Origin: Polychytrium aggregatum
Lineage: Eukaryota; Chytridiomycota; Chytridiomycetes; Polychytriales
NCBI RefSeq assembly: GCF_025602895.1
Contig: NW_026516288.1
Location: 62,001-126,000 of the forward strand
Reading direction: 5' to 3'
Length of the DNA: 64,000 nucleotides
Within the stretch, counting starts at the first letter, position 1. Each line of letters begins with the position of its first letter. The notes beneath the pieces were generated by a model. The model was not told the origin of the DNA, did no database searches, and worked only from the letters and a program-made list of their open reading frames with translations. Of this stretch, positions 50,263 to 60,853 are shown in pieces. A program made the translations under genes and the position numbers.

Positions 50263-53200
50263 ATATGATCGAACCTGGCAGGCTCGGGTGAAGACGCTGA
50301 CCAAGATCGAAGCCGGTCGCGGCGAGGGAAGGCAGGGGCAGTCGAGGACAGGAAGGCGGCTGCATGTGATCGATTGGCCACGCGCAGGACCACGATGGTC
50401 ATGGCAGGGCATGAATGGATGGATGGATGGATGATGGATGGATGATTGGGGGGCCATGGCAAGCGGCGCTGGCAACAGCCCAGCCGAGGAAATGGGGCTG
50501 GCTGGGATGCTGGCCATGGGCGAGCGGGGCAGCGTTGGGCTGGTGGGAGGACGGACAGGGTGCAAGGGCAAGGCACCTGGCGATGGGATGGGAATGGGAA
50601 TGGGAATGGGACGGGAACGGGAACGGGACGAGGAGAACCCAGCACGAAGACGCAAGCGGCAGACCAGCCATGGAGGCAAGGTTCGGCGAGACGGGCTGGT
50701 TGGGCTGGTTGAGCTGGTTGGGCAAGCACAGACATGGGGCAAGTACCGCTGCGAGAAACAAGCCGATGCAGGCAAAGCCGGCAGACATGAAGCAGCGGGA
50801 GGCAGGCGGGCCCAGATGCCTCCGGCCATTAAGCAAGCAGATTCAGGCCAGGCAACAACGCAAGACCCGAGCGACCGAAGGCGGCGTGGGAACCAGAAGA
50901 AGCAAGTGCCAAGAGCACTCGCCCGCACCCCACAAACAAACCAGGCCAGAAGGGGTGGGCGTCGAGCGGCTCCAGCCCATGGACGGGGTGGCGGCATGGG
51001 CAGATGTTGGCGTGGTGGGAGGGCAGGAGGTGTGGCTGCTGGGCGATGGCCGAGTGGTGCAAGGGGGCAGGGAACCAGCAACTCAAACCCAAGCAGGTCG
51101 ACTGGGTGGTCGAGGGGGGGGGCCAGGCTGGCAGTTTCAGCTGCAGCCGTTGATGCGTGGTGGTGGAGGTGGAGGAGGTGAGTAGTCGTTGGCGATGCAT
51201 GGTGCGGTGGTGGCCGCACTTGGTCGCATTCGGTCGGCAGTCCCGGCTTGCCTGCGAGTCCGGCCCATCCAGTGCCGCCAGGGTCGTCCCCGAAGAGCAC
51301 ACCGATGCAGGGACTTGCGCAAGGCGACAAAGGCGGCGCACCGACCGCAGGGCCGATGCAGGATGGGCCAGCTGCGGTGGGGGAGAGGTTGCGCCTGTGC
51401 GCCCGGTGGCGATCTGGCTCGCGGCTGGGAAGCGATCTTCACGTGGCGGAAGCAAAGCCAGGCGTGGGACAGAGTACAGAGGACATTTCGGCGACGGCAA
51501 CGACGGGGTCTGTAGAACAAACAAACGTGCAGGCAAGGGCCGAGGGGCGGCACCAGCAAGGAAGGGAAGGGAAGGCAGTGGAAAGGACCGGAGGAGGCGG
51601 GTCGGTCTGGGGCGATGATGGCAAGCCGAGGGCGGCAGCGATGGCGATGGTGGCAGCACGACGAGCGAGCATTGCTGTTATGGGATCACTTGAGGAATGC
51701 ATGGATAGGACTGGATATTCCATGGGAGAGCAGGCGGCAGGCAGCAGCAGGCAACAGCATGCAACACCCAGCATTGGACAGTCCTGGACAAGCGACAGCG
51801 CAGTCGCCAAAGGGAACACAGCCCGCAGGGCTGGGTGGCTGGAGGGGCAAACGGAGCCATGGCCGCGCATGTCCCACTCGAGCCAGACGCACCAAGTCGG
51901 TGCAACAGGCAGCTGTGTGGGGGGGGTCGCGCCAAGCGACAAGAGCATGCGCTTGGCCTGAATCGCACGCTGGCGACGAGGGCATTGTGCGGTTGCTGCA
52001 GGTGCGGTTTGTCGTGGTGGGAAAGACGAAATGCATTTGTGTTCGGGACAGCGCCTGCTGAGCAGAACGATTGCGTTTGTGCGATAGGGCTGTGTCGGCA
52101 AGGCCGCCGTGTCCAGATGCGGTCCACATCCAGGGGATACAATCCACACCTCGACGATGGGGGTGCGATTCAGCCATCCAAATGCGATTCAGCCATCAGA
52201 CGCAGCTCAACCATCGGACGCAACTCCATGATCCAAGCGCAGCCCAACGACACCCCAAGAATACAGCACAGCACATCACAGCACAGCACATGCAGCGCCT
52301 CACGCGGCCGACGGCAGGGTGGCTCTGTGCCGCGCTGGCGCCCCCGTTCCTGGTTTCGCCATCGCCGCGCGATCGGGAAGGACTGGCGGCTTGGTCAGCG
52401 ACATCGCGGCCCCCCGCTGACCACGCAGGAATCGGCGCGATCGGGCGGCGACGGGCGCCAGTGGTGCGCTGCGCGGGCGGGAGACAAAGCGGAAAGCGTC
52501 GTGCAGCTGATTCGCTTGCGGGAGCGAAGCGGTGCCACACCGCCACGTCTTTGTCAGCCAAAGCGGTGCGCGGAACATGGCGGGGATGGAAAGCGGTGCG
52601 AGGGAGCGAGCGGCGTGTGGGCGGTGCGCAAGAAGACGAGGAAGGGCGGGGAGGAGGAGCAGACGGAGATGATGACTCCTGGGCGGTGGCCGATGCCGCC
52701 GCGACAGGCCCGGCCCCGCACCGGCTTGCACGGTGCTGCACTGTTGTCAGCATATCGCACTGCATCATGTCACGCTGTGCATCACACCGAGACAACACAA
52801 ACATCAGCAGCACCACAACACAGACCCCACACAAACAGTGCCCCTGGCCACACGCACACCACCGCCGCCGCGCCGCACGGCAGCACAAACAGCGCAATGT
52901 GCCACGGGCTAATGCAGTCAGGGCCCAGCAAGGCCCCGCACCAGCGCCTCCCCAGCCGCCGGCTGTCGCTCCCTTTTCCCTTACCGCCACACGCGCACCT
53001 TGTGTCACGGCCCGCACCCAGCCCACCCAGCCGCCCCTGCCTGTCCCTCCCCGATGCTGCAGGTTCCTGGGCCGCCTCTCGACGGCCAGCCCGCCAGAGC
53101 GCTTGTCCCTGAGTTCCTTGGATGCACAACTTGTGCGAGCCTGTCCGGCTGCTTGCTGCTTGCTGCTTGCCTGCTGCTGCTGCACGCCGAGCACAGCGCT

Positions 53201-54264
53201 GGCCGGGCGGCTCGCTGCTGCCAGCAGCGCTGGTGTGGGTATCGTCGGTGATGCATGTCGCTCCGGCAGACGCCGTTGGTGCTGTCGGGCAGCTCTCATC
53301 GCCGCCGCCATTTGTTCCATTCGATCGGCCGTGGTCCAGAAACGGGCGAGCGACCAGGCAAGCCGCGACGCAACGACGACAGCAGCAGCAAGGGCAGCAA
53401 GGGTGGCAAGGACACAGCGTCCTCAAGGCGATGCGCCGGGTGGCTCCGGTGTGTCTGGACGCCGCCGTCGCCCCAAAGAGCTTGCACAGTCAGACGCTTT
53501 CGTCTGGCATCGAGTTGATGCATTATGTTGCAGCATCGACCATGTCGCTGCATCGGGTATCGCATGGCATCCAGCGTGGCATCTAGCATGGCATCTAGCA
53601 TAGCTTTACGCATGGCATCCAGCATGGCATCCAACACGGCGTCCAACACGGCAATAGCCCGCCACACCACAACGCATCCGCCCATGCCCTGTATCCGAAT
53701 CAGCGTCCACATGGAGCCGGCGGCAAGGCCGGGCTGCTGGTGTAAGCAAATATTTGTCCCTCCATCAGGACAGCCGGCAGCAAGGCAAAAGGGATTGGCA
53801 AAAGAAAGGAGCCGCATCAGCCGTCGCCTCGAGGGTGTGCACGGGATGCGTTCTGCTCGCTCCTCGCAAGGGACAGACCAGCGCAGAGCAGACCACACCA
53901 AACCACACCAAACCAGGCCAGAGCCGGCGCAGGGGCCGTTGCCGCGGGCGCACGGGTTTGTTTGCGGCCATTGCACGCTGCCTTGGCAACGTCGCTGGGC
54001 AAAGGTCCAACGGCGTGCGCTTTCGGTCAAAGGATAATGCCGTGCGCTCCTGCCATGGAGGATCCCAAACATCACGGCCGCACGCCGCCCGTCGTTGGCG
54101 CTGCCGTTGCTTCTGTTGGCGGATAGGCATGTGCCTCTGAGGCCGACAGGCGTTGGTCCGGCCAGCTGAACCAGACCAACAGACGAACTAACACCGAGAC
54201 CAACAGACCAACTAACACTGAGACCAAGCAGCGAGACAACGGCGCCATGGACCTGTCGCAACTT

Positions 54265-54316
54265 TCGTTCCAACTTTCGTTCCAACTGCCACTCCAACTG
54301 CCACTCCAACTGCCAG
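54265..54316. repeat. 12-bp tandem repeat
   Basis: Two CAACTTTCGTTC units followed by CAACTGCCACTC units, about four in all, upstream of the C2H2 gene. Confidence 0.8.
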
Positions 54317-54878
54317 TATTGCATCTGTTAACCACCACCAAACTGCACCAGCACCAACTGCTCCCGCTCCCCACAGCCCCCTCCCAAATGAAGCCGCCCA
54401 CCGCCTTGTTGGTCCGTCCGTGCTCGCAAAGGAATCGCTGGACACCCGCCGCGCGGGTCATCTGTCCCGTCCTTGTCGGGCGCCCTAACGCCGCCTGTTT
54501 TGCTCGACCAACCGGCTGGCGTGCGGCCTTTGCTGGTCCCCGCCTTGCTCGCTTCGGCTTACATGAGCACCCCATACACAGTCCCCGGTATTGCCTCGCC
54601 CCTTGGTATTTAGTCTCCCCGCTTCCCTCGCTGCCGTTGCGATTCCTTCGCTTTCCCTCCCCCCAGCGAACCCATCCCATCCCTGATTCCAAGCTCCCCT
54701 CTTGGTAATCCGCCTTCCCTGGCCTCTCGTCTCCAGTCCACTCCTCCCCCGTCTCGCCTCTCCTCTGTCGGCCGCTTCCATCGCGCCGGTTCTGGATCTC
54801 GCTCCTGCCTTTCTTCCCCTGCTTGCTTCTGTTCCTTCGACGCTCCTCCCTCAGTCCTCGCTGCTCTCTCTCGTTGCC

Positions 54879-56146
54879 ATGTCCTCGCATCTGGCCTCCC
54901 TTGAAATCTCCAGCACCGCTGCCAACCAGGCCGCGGTCGCCAAGAAGTTTGTCTGCGAATATCCCGCGTGCGGCAAGGCGTTTGCAACTTCGTACGTATC
55001 ATCTGCTGCAGTCGATCCGCACCGTACCCTTCCTTTGCAGATCCTCTCTCCCTGCGTCTTTCCTCGCTTCCTCCTCTGTCCTGGCCCCTTGTCGCTGCAC
55101 TTGCATTCCTCTCGCTGGCTTTGTCGAGTACTTTTTCTTGCGGCTCTATCTATTGCTCTATCGATTCGATACTTTCGTCTGTCACCGCACACCACTTCAA
55201 ATCTCATCCTCATTCGTTCTCCTCACTGTCCCCTGCCTTCACCAGCGGCCATCTCTCTCGCCACGCCAAGGCCCACTCGGGCCTCAAGCCGTACAGCTGC
55301 CCCATCCCCAACTGCACCTCAAAGTTCTCCCGCCACGACAATATGCTCCAGCACTACCGCTCCCATGCCAAGAAGATCTGGTGCTCCTCCATCCCGGCCA
55401 ACGCCCCTCCGCTGCGTCGACGACCCTACACCAAGCGTGCGAACCCTGACCAGCAGCAGCAGCAACAGCAGCAACAGGCTACCCGGCCCGAGGCCATCTC
55501 GCTGCCCAGAGGCCAGTCGCCTCCCAACAGTGTCTCTCCAACGGCCTCGGTTCACCACCACTCCCTGTCCCGCCCTTACCCAGAACATGGCCCGGCTGAG
55601 GCCTATGCCTTCCCCAATCACGGATACTACTCTCCTCCCTCCCCCTCTATCCGTCTCACCGACGACTCTGTCGATCGCCGAGCATCCTTTTCCCCGAGCG
55701 CCTCGCACTCTCACTTCGTCCGGTACCCGCACCCGCACCCGCACTCGGTCGAGGCCGCCTCCCATTCCCGGTACAACCACGACTTTCCCACCAAGCTGCG
55801 CGAACTCAGCGCCCCAGCTCTCCCCTCGGTTTCGTCGGTCTCGTCGCCCTCGTCCGAGCGTCTGCCTTCGTTCAGAGAGCTCGAGCAGTCGCTGCACCGC
55901 ACCCAAGAACGCCCTTCCTATGGCCTCGCCCGGGTCTCGCCTCCTCACAACGAGGCCTTCTTTGATACTCCCCTGACCCCGGCGCCCCAACAGTACGATC
56001 TTTCCCACAAGCATTGGGACCAGAAACCCGTCGATCCGATCCACCCGCGCACCCGCCCGACCCACGACGAAGCTGCTATGGCCCAGGGCTACTACCGCGC
56101 CCCGTCCGTCTATCCGCCCACTCATGATGGCCGCGTCTACTACTAA
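54879..56146 (+). CDS. C2H2 zinc-finger transcription factor, Nrg1-like
   Basis: Two exons, 54879-54991 and 55246-56146, give 337 residues. Two adjacent C2H2 fingers lie at about 26-80: FVCEYPACGKAFATSGHLSRHAK is finger one, built across the intron, and CPIPNCTSKFSRHDNMLQHYRSH is finger two. The TSGHLSRH and FSRHDNMLQHYR(S/T)H recognition helices and the linker are those of fungal Nrg1/Nrg2/Rsv-type regulators, which usually repress stress- or glucose-controlled genes through CCCCT-like sites. The rest is Pro/Ser/His-rich with a short Gln run, typical of an effector region. No other domain is visible. The strand-skewed block lies upstream and may hold its long promoter. Confidence 0.88.
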
Positions 56147-57212
56147 AGCCCTCGGATGTATCCAACCCCTCTCCTGGCTCGGCAACCTCCGCCCCCATCC
56201 TCCGTCCTGCCCCCTCCCTCTCCCTCCACCACGTTGCGAATTCTATGCCACCTCCGCATCCGCATCCGCATCTGGCCACGGAGCCCAGCGGTGCCTTCCT
56301 CCAGACCTCGAGCCTGGTCGCTTGCGTCTGTCTGAAGGTTTTGCGCCTCACTCGAGCCAGTTCTCCGCCTCCCCGGCCTCGCCTGTTTCCAAGTGCAGAC
56401 GGCTGTTCTCCCCAACAACCAACCACCCCACGGGAGCACCCCCGACCGTTTGAGTATCGACCCCTGCACTCTTTCCCACCCCGATACCAGCGAACCTTTC
56501 CGAGAGCGCCCTTACTCGTACAATCCACTTCCATGTTCCTTTGGCGGGCATTCCTCTTTTAATCCCTCACCCTCGTGCCTGGCTCGGGCTGGCTCTTCCC
56601 AGACCTGGCACACATCCACTCCCTTTTCTTTCTCTGCTTTTCAGTATTTCCAGGATCCGCTGCATCCGCTCAGTGCCTCCATGATCTTTGTCGCCCCCCC
56701 TTCCCCCTCCATCTGCGTGCATGCACGTAGCCCAAGCCTGCGTCTGGTTTGCACTTCATAGCCGCCTGACGAACTGGTTCCTCCCGTTCCTTGACTATGG
56801 TCTCTCAGCGCGACCAACAACAACCCGCATGGCTGTCGTGTGTTTGTTGCTTTTTTTTATCGTTATTCTGTAATTCAGTTCTGATTTCACATTCTTTCTC
56901 GCTCCGTCCCCATCTTCATCTTCTTCATTCTCTTGCTGTACCATCGAGTTTATTATATCATTTGCTTGCCCTGCGCAAACTCTCCAGTGGAGGATAAACG
57001 CCAACAAAAAGGAATATAGTTCATGTGTCTGTTACAAACCGATATAGAAGCTTTGTCCACTCCTATGCGATACATGAGATACATGCGATACATGGGCTCC
57101 ATGAGCGGCTATATCGGATTCCTCCCCTCCTGGTTGTTGTCCGCCATCCTGCTCGGCACCGTCCACCATGCAGACTTGAGGTCCGCCTCGTCCTGCTGCC
57201 GCCGCAAAACAC
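56147..57212. other. Convergent spacer, pyrimidine-rich
   Basis: The C2H2 gene and the next minus-strand gene end toward each other. The plus strand is C/T-rich throughout, then AT-rich near 56.85-57.0 kb. No gene is supported. A short ATGCGATACATGAG-type repeat lies at about 57063-57095. Confidence 0.45.
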
Positions 57213-58298
57213 TCATATCCACAGCCGACTCGCCCGACAGAGCCACAGCCACACGGCCAAAAGACACAGCGTGCCCGCATGCAAAACCGGCGCTGGTCCG
57301 CTGCGAACAGCATGCGAAGTGTTGGGCGGGAATCGGTCCACCGTCGGGCTGACATAGATTGGGTTCTGGATCGAGAATGCGCCGGAGACGGCCGGCAGAG
57401 CTTCGCCGTTGGAGAAGCACGGCATCTGGTCCTGCGGAATGTTGAAGGTCTCCTTGCCGTCGGGCACCAGCCGGACCTCGTACTTGCCATCGAGCAGCGG
57501 CGGGATGGTCCACTGGAGGGTGTTGTTGGTGGTGGTGAGGCCGATGCCGATCTTGTTACTCCAGGTGGTGGTGATGGAGACGTCCTGGTAGAAGGCGTTG
57601 ATGGTCTTGGGCGGCTTCGTGACCGTCGGCGAGTACTTCCAGGTGATCGTCACCGTCGAACCCACCAGAAAGATCGAGGAGATGTTTGGGGCGCTGATGA
57701 TGAAACTTCCCAGCACCGTTCCGGGCACACACGGCGACGGGCTCGCTGCCGCCGTGCCGTTTGCGTTGACAGTGCCTGTCGCTGTTGGGCCAGTGATGAC
57801 GGCGGTGCCGTTGACCATGGCGCCTGCTGTCAGGCTGGGCTGGAGTGCCTGGGCAGATCCGATCGATGAGAAGGCCGTCGCAGCCGCTGGGAGCCCCACC
57901 GCCGGAAATGTCTGGGAAGCTCCGCCGCCGATGATGCTGCCGCCGCCGATGATGCTGCCGCCCACCGCCGGGATCGGTCCTGAGATCGGTCCTGAGATCG
58001 GCCCCGGGGTCGGCCCAATGCGAGAAGCCGAAGAGAGCGGCTGCTGAACAATGCCCGCGACCGACGGCGACTGCGGGGCCACTGCGGTGTTCACTCCGAG
58101 AGCATTGATGCTGGATGCGGGGACGTTGACGCCGGGTGCGAGTACATTCGCATTCGCCGCGAAGCTGTTGGCGTTGCTGACGATGACGTTCTTGGGATCG
58201 GTGCCGATATTGTTGGAGTTGGAGTTGAAGTTGCCGGCCGGGGACAGAGCGGCAAAGCGGTTGGGGCTGCGGGGTTGGTGTTTGGAGTCCATAGTCAT
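57213..58298 (-). CDS. Putative cell-surface protein with fungal beta-sandwich domain and hydrophobic tail
   Basis: Single exon of 361 residues from the ATG at 58298. The N-terminal half is Asn/Ser/Ala/Gly-rich, with short repeats (GPISGPISGPI, SIIGGGSIIGGG) and several NxS/T sites. A folded part follows, with FIISAPNISSIFLVG, STVTITWKYSP, TTTNNTLQWTIPPLLDGKYE and GAFSIQNPIYVSP. Its strand pattern and the WKY motif resemble fungal Kre9-like/GPI-anchored Ser-Thr-rich domains. The C-terminus (LCLLAVWLWLC) is a hydrophobic tail. No signal peptide is visible after MTMDSKHQ, so either a leader exon is missed or the protein is tail-anchored. A TATA-like run lies 76-89 bp upstream. Product assignment is tentative. 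Confidence 0.6.
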   Translation of the reverse strand: MTMDSKHQPRSPNRFAALSPAGNFNSNSNNIGTDPKNVIVSNANSFAANANVLAPGVNVPASSINALGVNTAVAPQSPSVAGIVQQPLSSASRIGPTPGPISGPISGPIPAVGGSIIGGGSIIGGGASQTFPAVGLPAAATAFSSIGSAQALQPSLTAGAMVNGTAVITGPTATGTVNANGTAAASPSPCVPGTVLGSFIISAPNISSIFLVGSTVTITWKYSPTVTKPPKTINAFYQDVSITTTWSNKIGIGLTTTNNTLQWTIPPLLDGKYEVRLVPDGKETFNIPQDQMPCFSNGEALPAVSGAFSIQNPIYVSPTVDRFPPNTSHAVRSGPAPVLHAGTLCLLAVWLWLCRASRLWI

Positions 58299-59433
58299 GG
58301 TTGAATATAGCGTCGAGAGGTGTGAATGGCGAAGATCGCATCTGCGACCAGAACAAAACCCGGACACGCAGGCATATATATATATATCGGAATAGTTGCG
58401 AGTGCTTGCAGAAAGCGCGTGGGAACGATCGTGGCCTGGGGCGGGTGAGGAGCATATGAACCCTGAGTCCACTGGGCTCCAGCAAAGTGCCAGGAGAGGG
58501 ACCGGGCAGCCAAAATCAGGGATGCTGGGCTCGTGGACAAGCTGTGAGGGCACATTGTGCTGCAAGGGTCCAAACAACAGCAGAGTCGCCGGCCGTTGCT
58601 CGTTGGCGGGGTGCAAGCTAGTCCCTGGGAACGGCTGGCCATGAGGGCCAATCCAGGCTCATGAGCCTCGCCAATGTCCCACGCTGTGTCGATGCCCATG
58701 CTGCCGATGCCGATGCCGAGATGCAGACGACATTCCCATGACGAATACGATTGCCGTTGCCTCCTGCGGCTCGGTCGGCGTTGCTCCCGGCATCTGCCGA
58801 TGACCCACGCTGCCCTGCCCTCTCTCCCATGCCGATCCCTCTTCTCCATCGCCCCCTCGCCCGCTTTTGCGTCGTCGCTGCCCACGCCGCCCTCCGGAAA
58901 TCGCCGATCCCGCAACGGGAGCACTCGGAACCCCGGACACTCTCGGCTTCTCTCCTATCGGGCGTTCCCGGAGATCGGGCGCGTCCGGCTCGTCCGCCTC
59001 CGCTTTCCCCCGAACAAGCCAGACATAAATACCTGGGATATCCAGTCCAGTCCCCACCACCCACCACATCCGCTGCGACTGCGGACCAGCCTCGACCGAT
59101 TGACTCGCCAACCGACCCGACCACCTCCTTGCCACCACAGCCGCCCTTCTGTCCGAAAACCAATCCTTGTAAGTTGTAGCGCCGCTCGCGTTGTGGCTCT
59201 CGACTTGGCTCTGATTCTCCACACACAACAGCCACCCAGTTCACACCCGCAGCCATGTCCATGTCGTCTGCGTGCATGTCCATGTCGTTCACATGCACGG
59301 CCGCCATGCTGCAGCTCACAGCTCACAGCCCACAGCCCATCTCACCACTCTGGCCATTCCTCCTTCAGTCAGCCCACGGTCTCTTGTCAATCCTTCTCAT
59401 TCCAGACCCATCTCGCCACCCATCTCGCCACCC
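58299..59433. promoter_or_regulatory. Divergent promoter region, surface protein and methyltransferase
   Basis: 1.1 kb between divergent ATGs. Open frames on both strands are compositional. Before the methyltransferase ATG lie CATGTCCATGTC-like and CAGCTCACAG-like local duplications (59253-59345). Confidence 0.45.
58374..58387 (-). promoter_or_regulatory. TATA-like (AT)7 run
   Basis: An alternating AT run 76-89 bp upstream of the ATG at 58298 on the minus strand. Position and sequence suit a TATA box, though a simple microsatellite would look the same. Confidence 0.45.
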
Positions 59434-60632
59434 ATGTCTGCCCAACAGTCCGACTTTTGGTCTCCCAGCCACTACTCGACCCACGCCGCCTTTGTCCCCG
59501 TCTTGACCAGCAACATCGTCACTCTCCTGGACCCCAAGCAGGACGAGCGCATCTTTGACCTTGGCTGCGGCGACGGCGTCCTGACCCAGGAGCTCGTCAC
59601 CCGCTTTGGCGCTCGGGTCGTCGGCACCGACTCGAGTCCGGCCATGATCGAGGCTGCCAGGGCCAAGGCTGCAGCCGCCGGCATCGACGAGAGCCGCCTC
59701 CGATACGATGTTGTTGACGGCCAGAGGCTCGAGGAGGACATCGGCGACAGCTACAAGGGCCCTTATGATGCTGTCTTCAGCAACGCAGGTATGGGCATGC
59801 ACCCCTGCACCCCTGCACCCCTGCACCCCTGCACTCATGCACTCATGCACTCATGCACTCATGCACTCATGCACTCGGTGGTATCCTTGGTGTGCGATGG
59901 TCTTGCCGAGGGATATATCCGCCACACCACATCCTTGCCATGCAGTGTCTGGTGTGCATCGTGGTGGTTCCCACGGCATCAGGCATGTGTGATTCGAGTC
60001 CCTTGTCCCTCTCAGACTCATCTCGCTCACCGCCATTCTGCCGCCTCATCTGCCACACGCCCTTTCCACAGTCATTCAACGAATGAAGAAAGATCCTGAG
60101 GCTGTCGTTCGCGGCGTCCGTCAGCTTCTCAGACCTGGCGGCCGCTTCGTCGCCGAGTTTGGTGGACATCTTTGCGTTGCCTCTGTTCGCTCGGCCCTGA
60201 TTGCGGCAGTCGGTCGCCGAGGCAAGGACGGCGTCGAACTCTCGCCCTGGTTCTTCCCAACGTGAGTGTCGTCGACGTACATCCCATCCCATCCATACCA
60301 TCCATCCACTCTCGGCTCTGGCCTTCGTGCTCACATTCACATCCATCCATTCACGATGTCACAGCGCCGACGAGTACAAGACCATTCTCGAGCGCAACGG
60401 CTTTGAGGTCGAATCCATCGGGCTGTTCCCACGCCGACTGCCTCTCCCCGCCGATGTCGGTGGCTGGGTCGATACCTTTGGTGCGCCTCTCCTGAAGCAT
60501 TTTTCCGAGGCCGAGGCGGCGCAGATCCGACACGAGGTCGTCGAGCAGCTCAGACCGGTTCTCTGTGACAAGAACGGCAAGTGGGTTGCGGACTGCGTCC
60601 GCCTCCGAGTCAGGGCCATCCGCAAGCCTTGA
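59434..60632 (+). CDS. Class I SAM-dependent methyltransferase
   Basis: Three exons, 59434-59788, 60072-60261 and 60365-60632, give 270 residues. Motif I is IFDLGCGDG (about 40-48), followed by the acidic VVGTDSSPAMI that binds the SAM ribose. YDVVDGQRLEE and DAVFSNA form motifs II-III, and LLRPGGRFVAEFGG is the post-I strand. The fold and DxGCGxG set resemble trans-aconitate/malonyl-ACP-type small-molecule methyltransferases. The usual ALHW after SNA is replaced here by VIQRM, which may change the substrate site or indicate that the second acceptor lies elsewhere. The substrate is unknown. No signal peptide or membrane segment is present. It is convergent with DIS3. Confidence 0.88.
59799..59878. 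repeat. 8-bp tandem repeat in methyltransferase intron 1
   Basis: Four GCACCCCT units followed by five GCACTCAT units and a variant tenth, starting 10 bp after the donor site. Confidence 0.95.
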
Positions 60633-60853
60633 ATGATACCAGTGGCTCCACATCTCTATGCTTCGTTGTGCGCGCACCAAACCTGTATTGATCTTTCGCA
60701 GCCTCGCCGCTGCTTCTCAATACATTCTTGTTCTGCGGTGCCACCAACTCGATCGAAAGCGCTTCCATTCAGATCCAGAGACTCAACAACCTGTTGGCCG
60801 GCCCAAGACCAGGCTGCCCCGAGATCATAGCTACCCGAGATCGTACCGGATAA

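Larger units (their letters stand above)
49517..54878. other. 5.3-kb gene-poor block with strong strand skew
   Basis: The plus strand is purine-rich (G>A) from about 49.9 to 52.7 kb and then C/A-rich to about 54.7 kb. Because stop codons are rare in such sequence, frames of 370-510 codons are open on both strands and overlap antisense. Their products are Pro/Ala/Gly/Arg low-complexity and show no family motif. I support no protein gene. The last kilobase must contain the promoter of the C2H2 gene at 54879. Confidence 0.5.

Noticed and set aside
49843-53603. Open frames of 495, 425, 510 and 374 codons on both strands
   Set aside because: They overlap antisense, are Pro/Ala/Arg/Gly low-complexity, carry no family motif and are explained by the scarcity of stop codons in strand-skewed GC-rich DNA.
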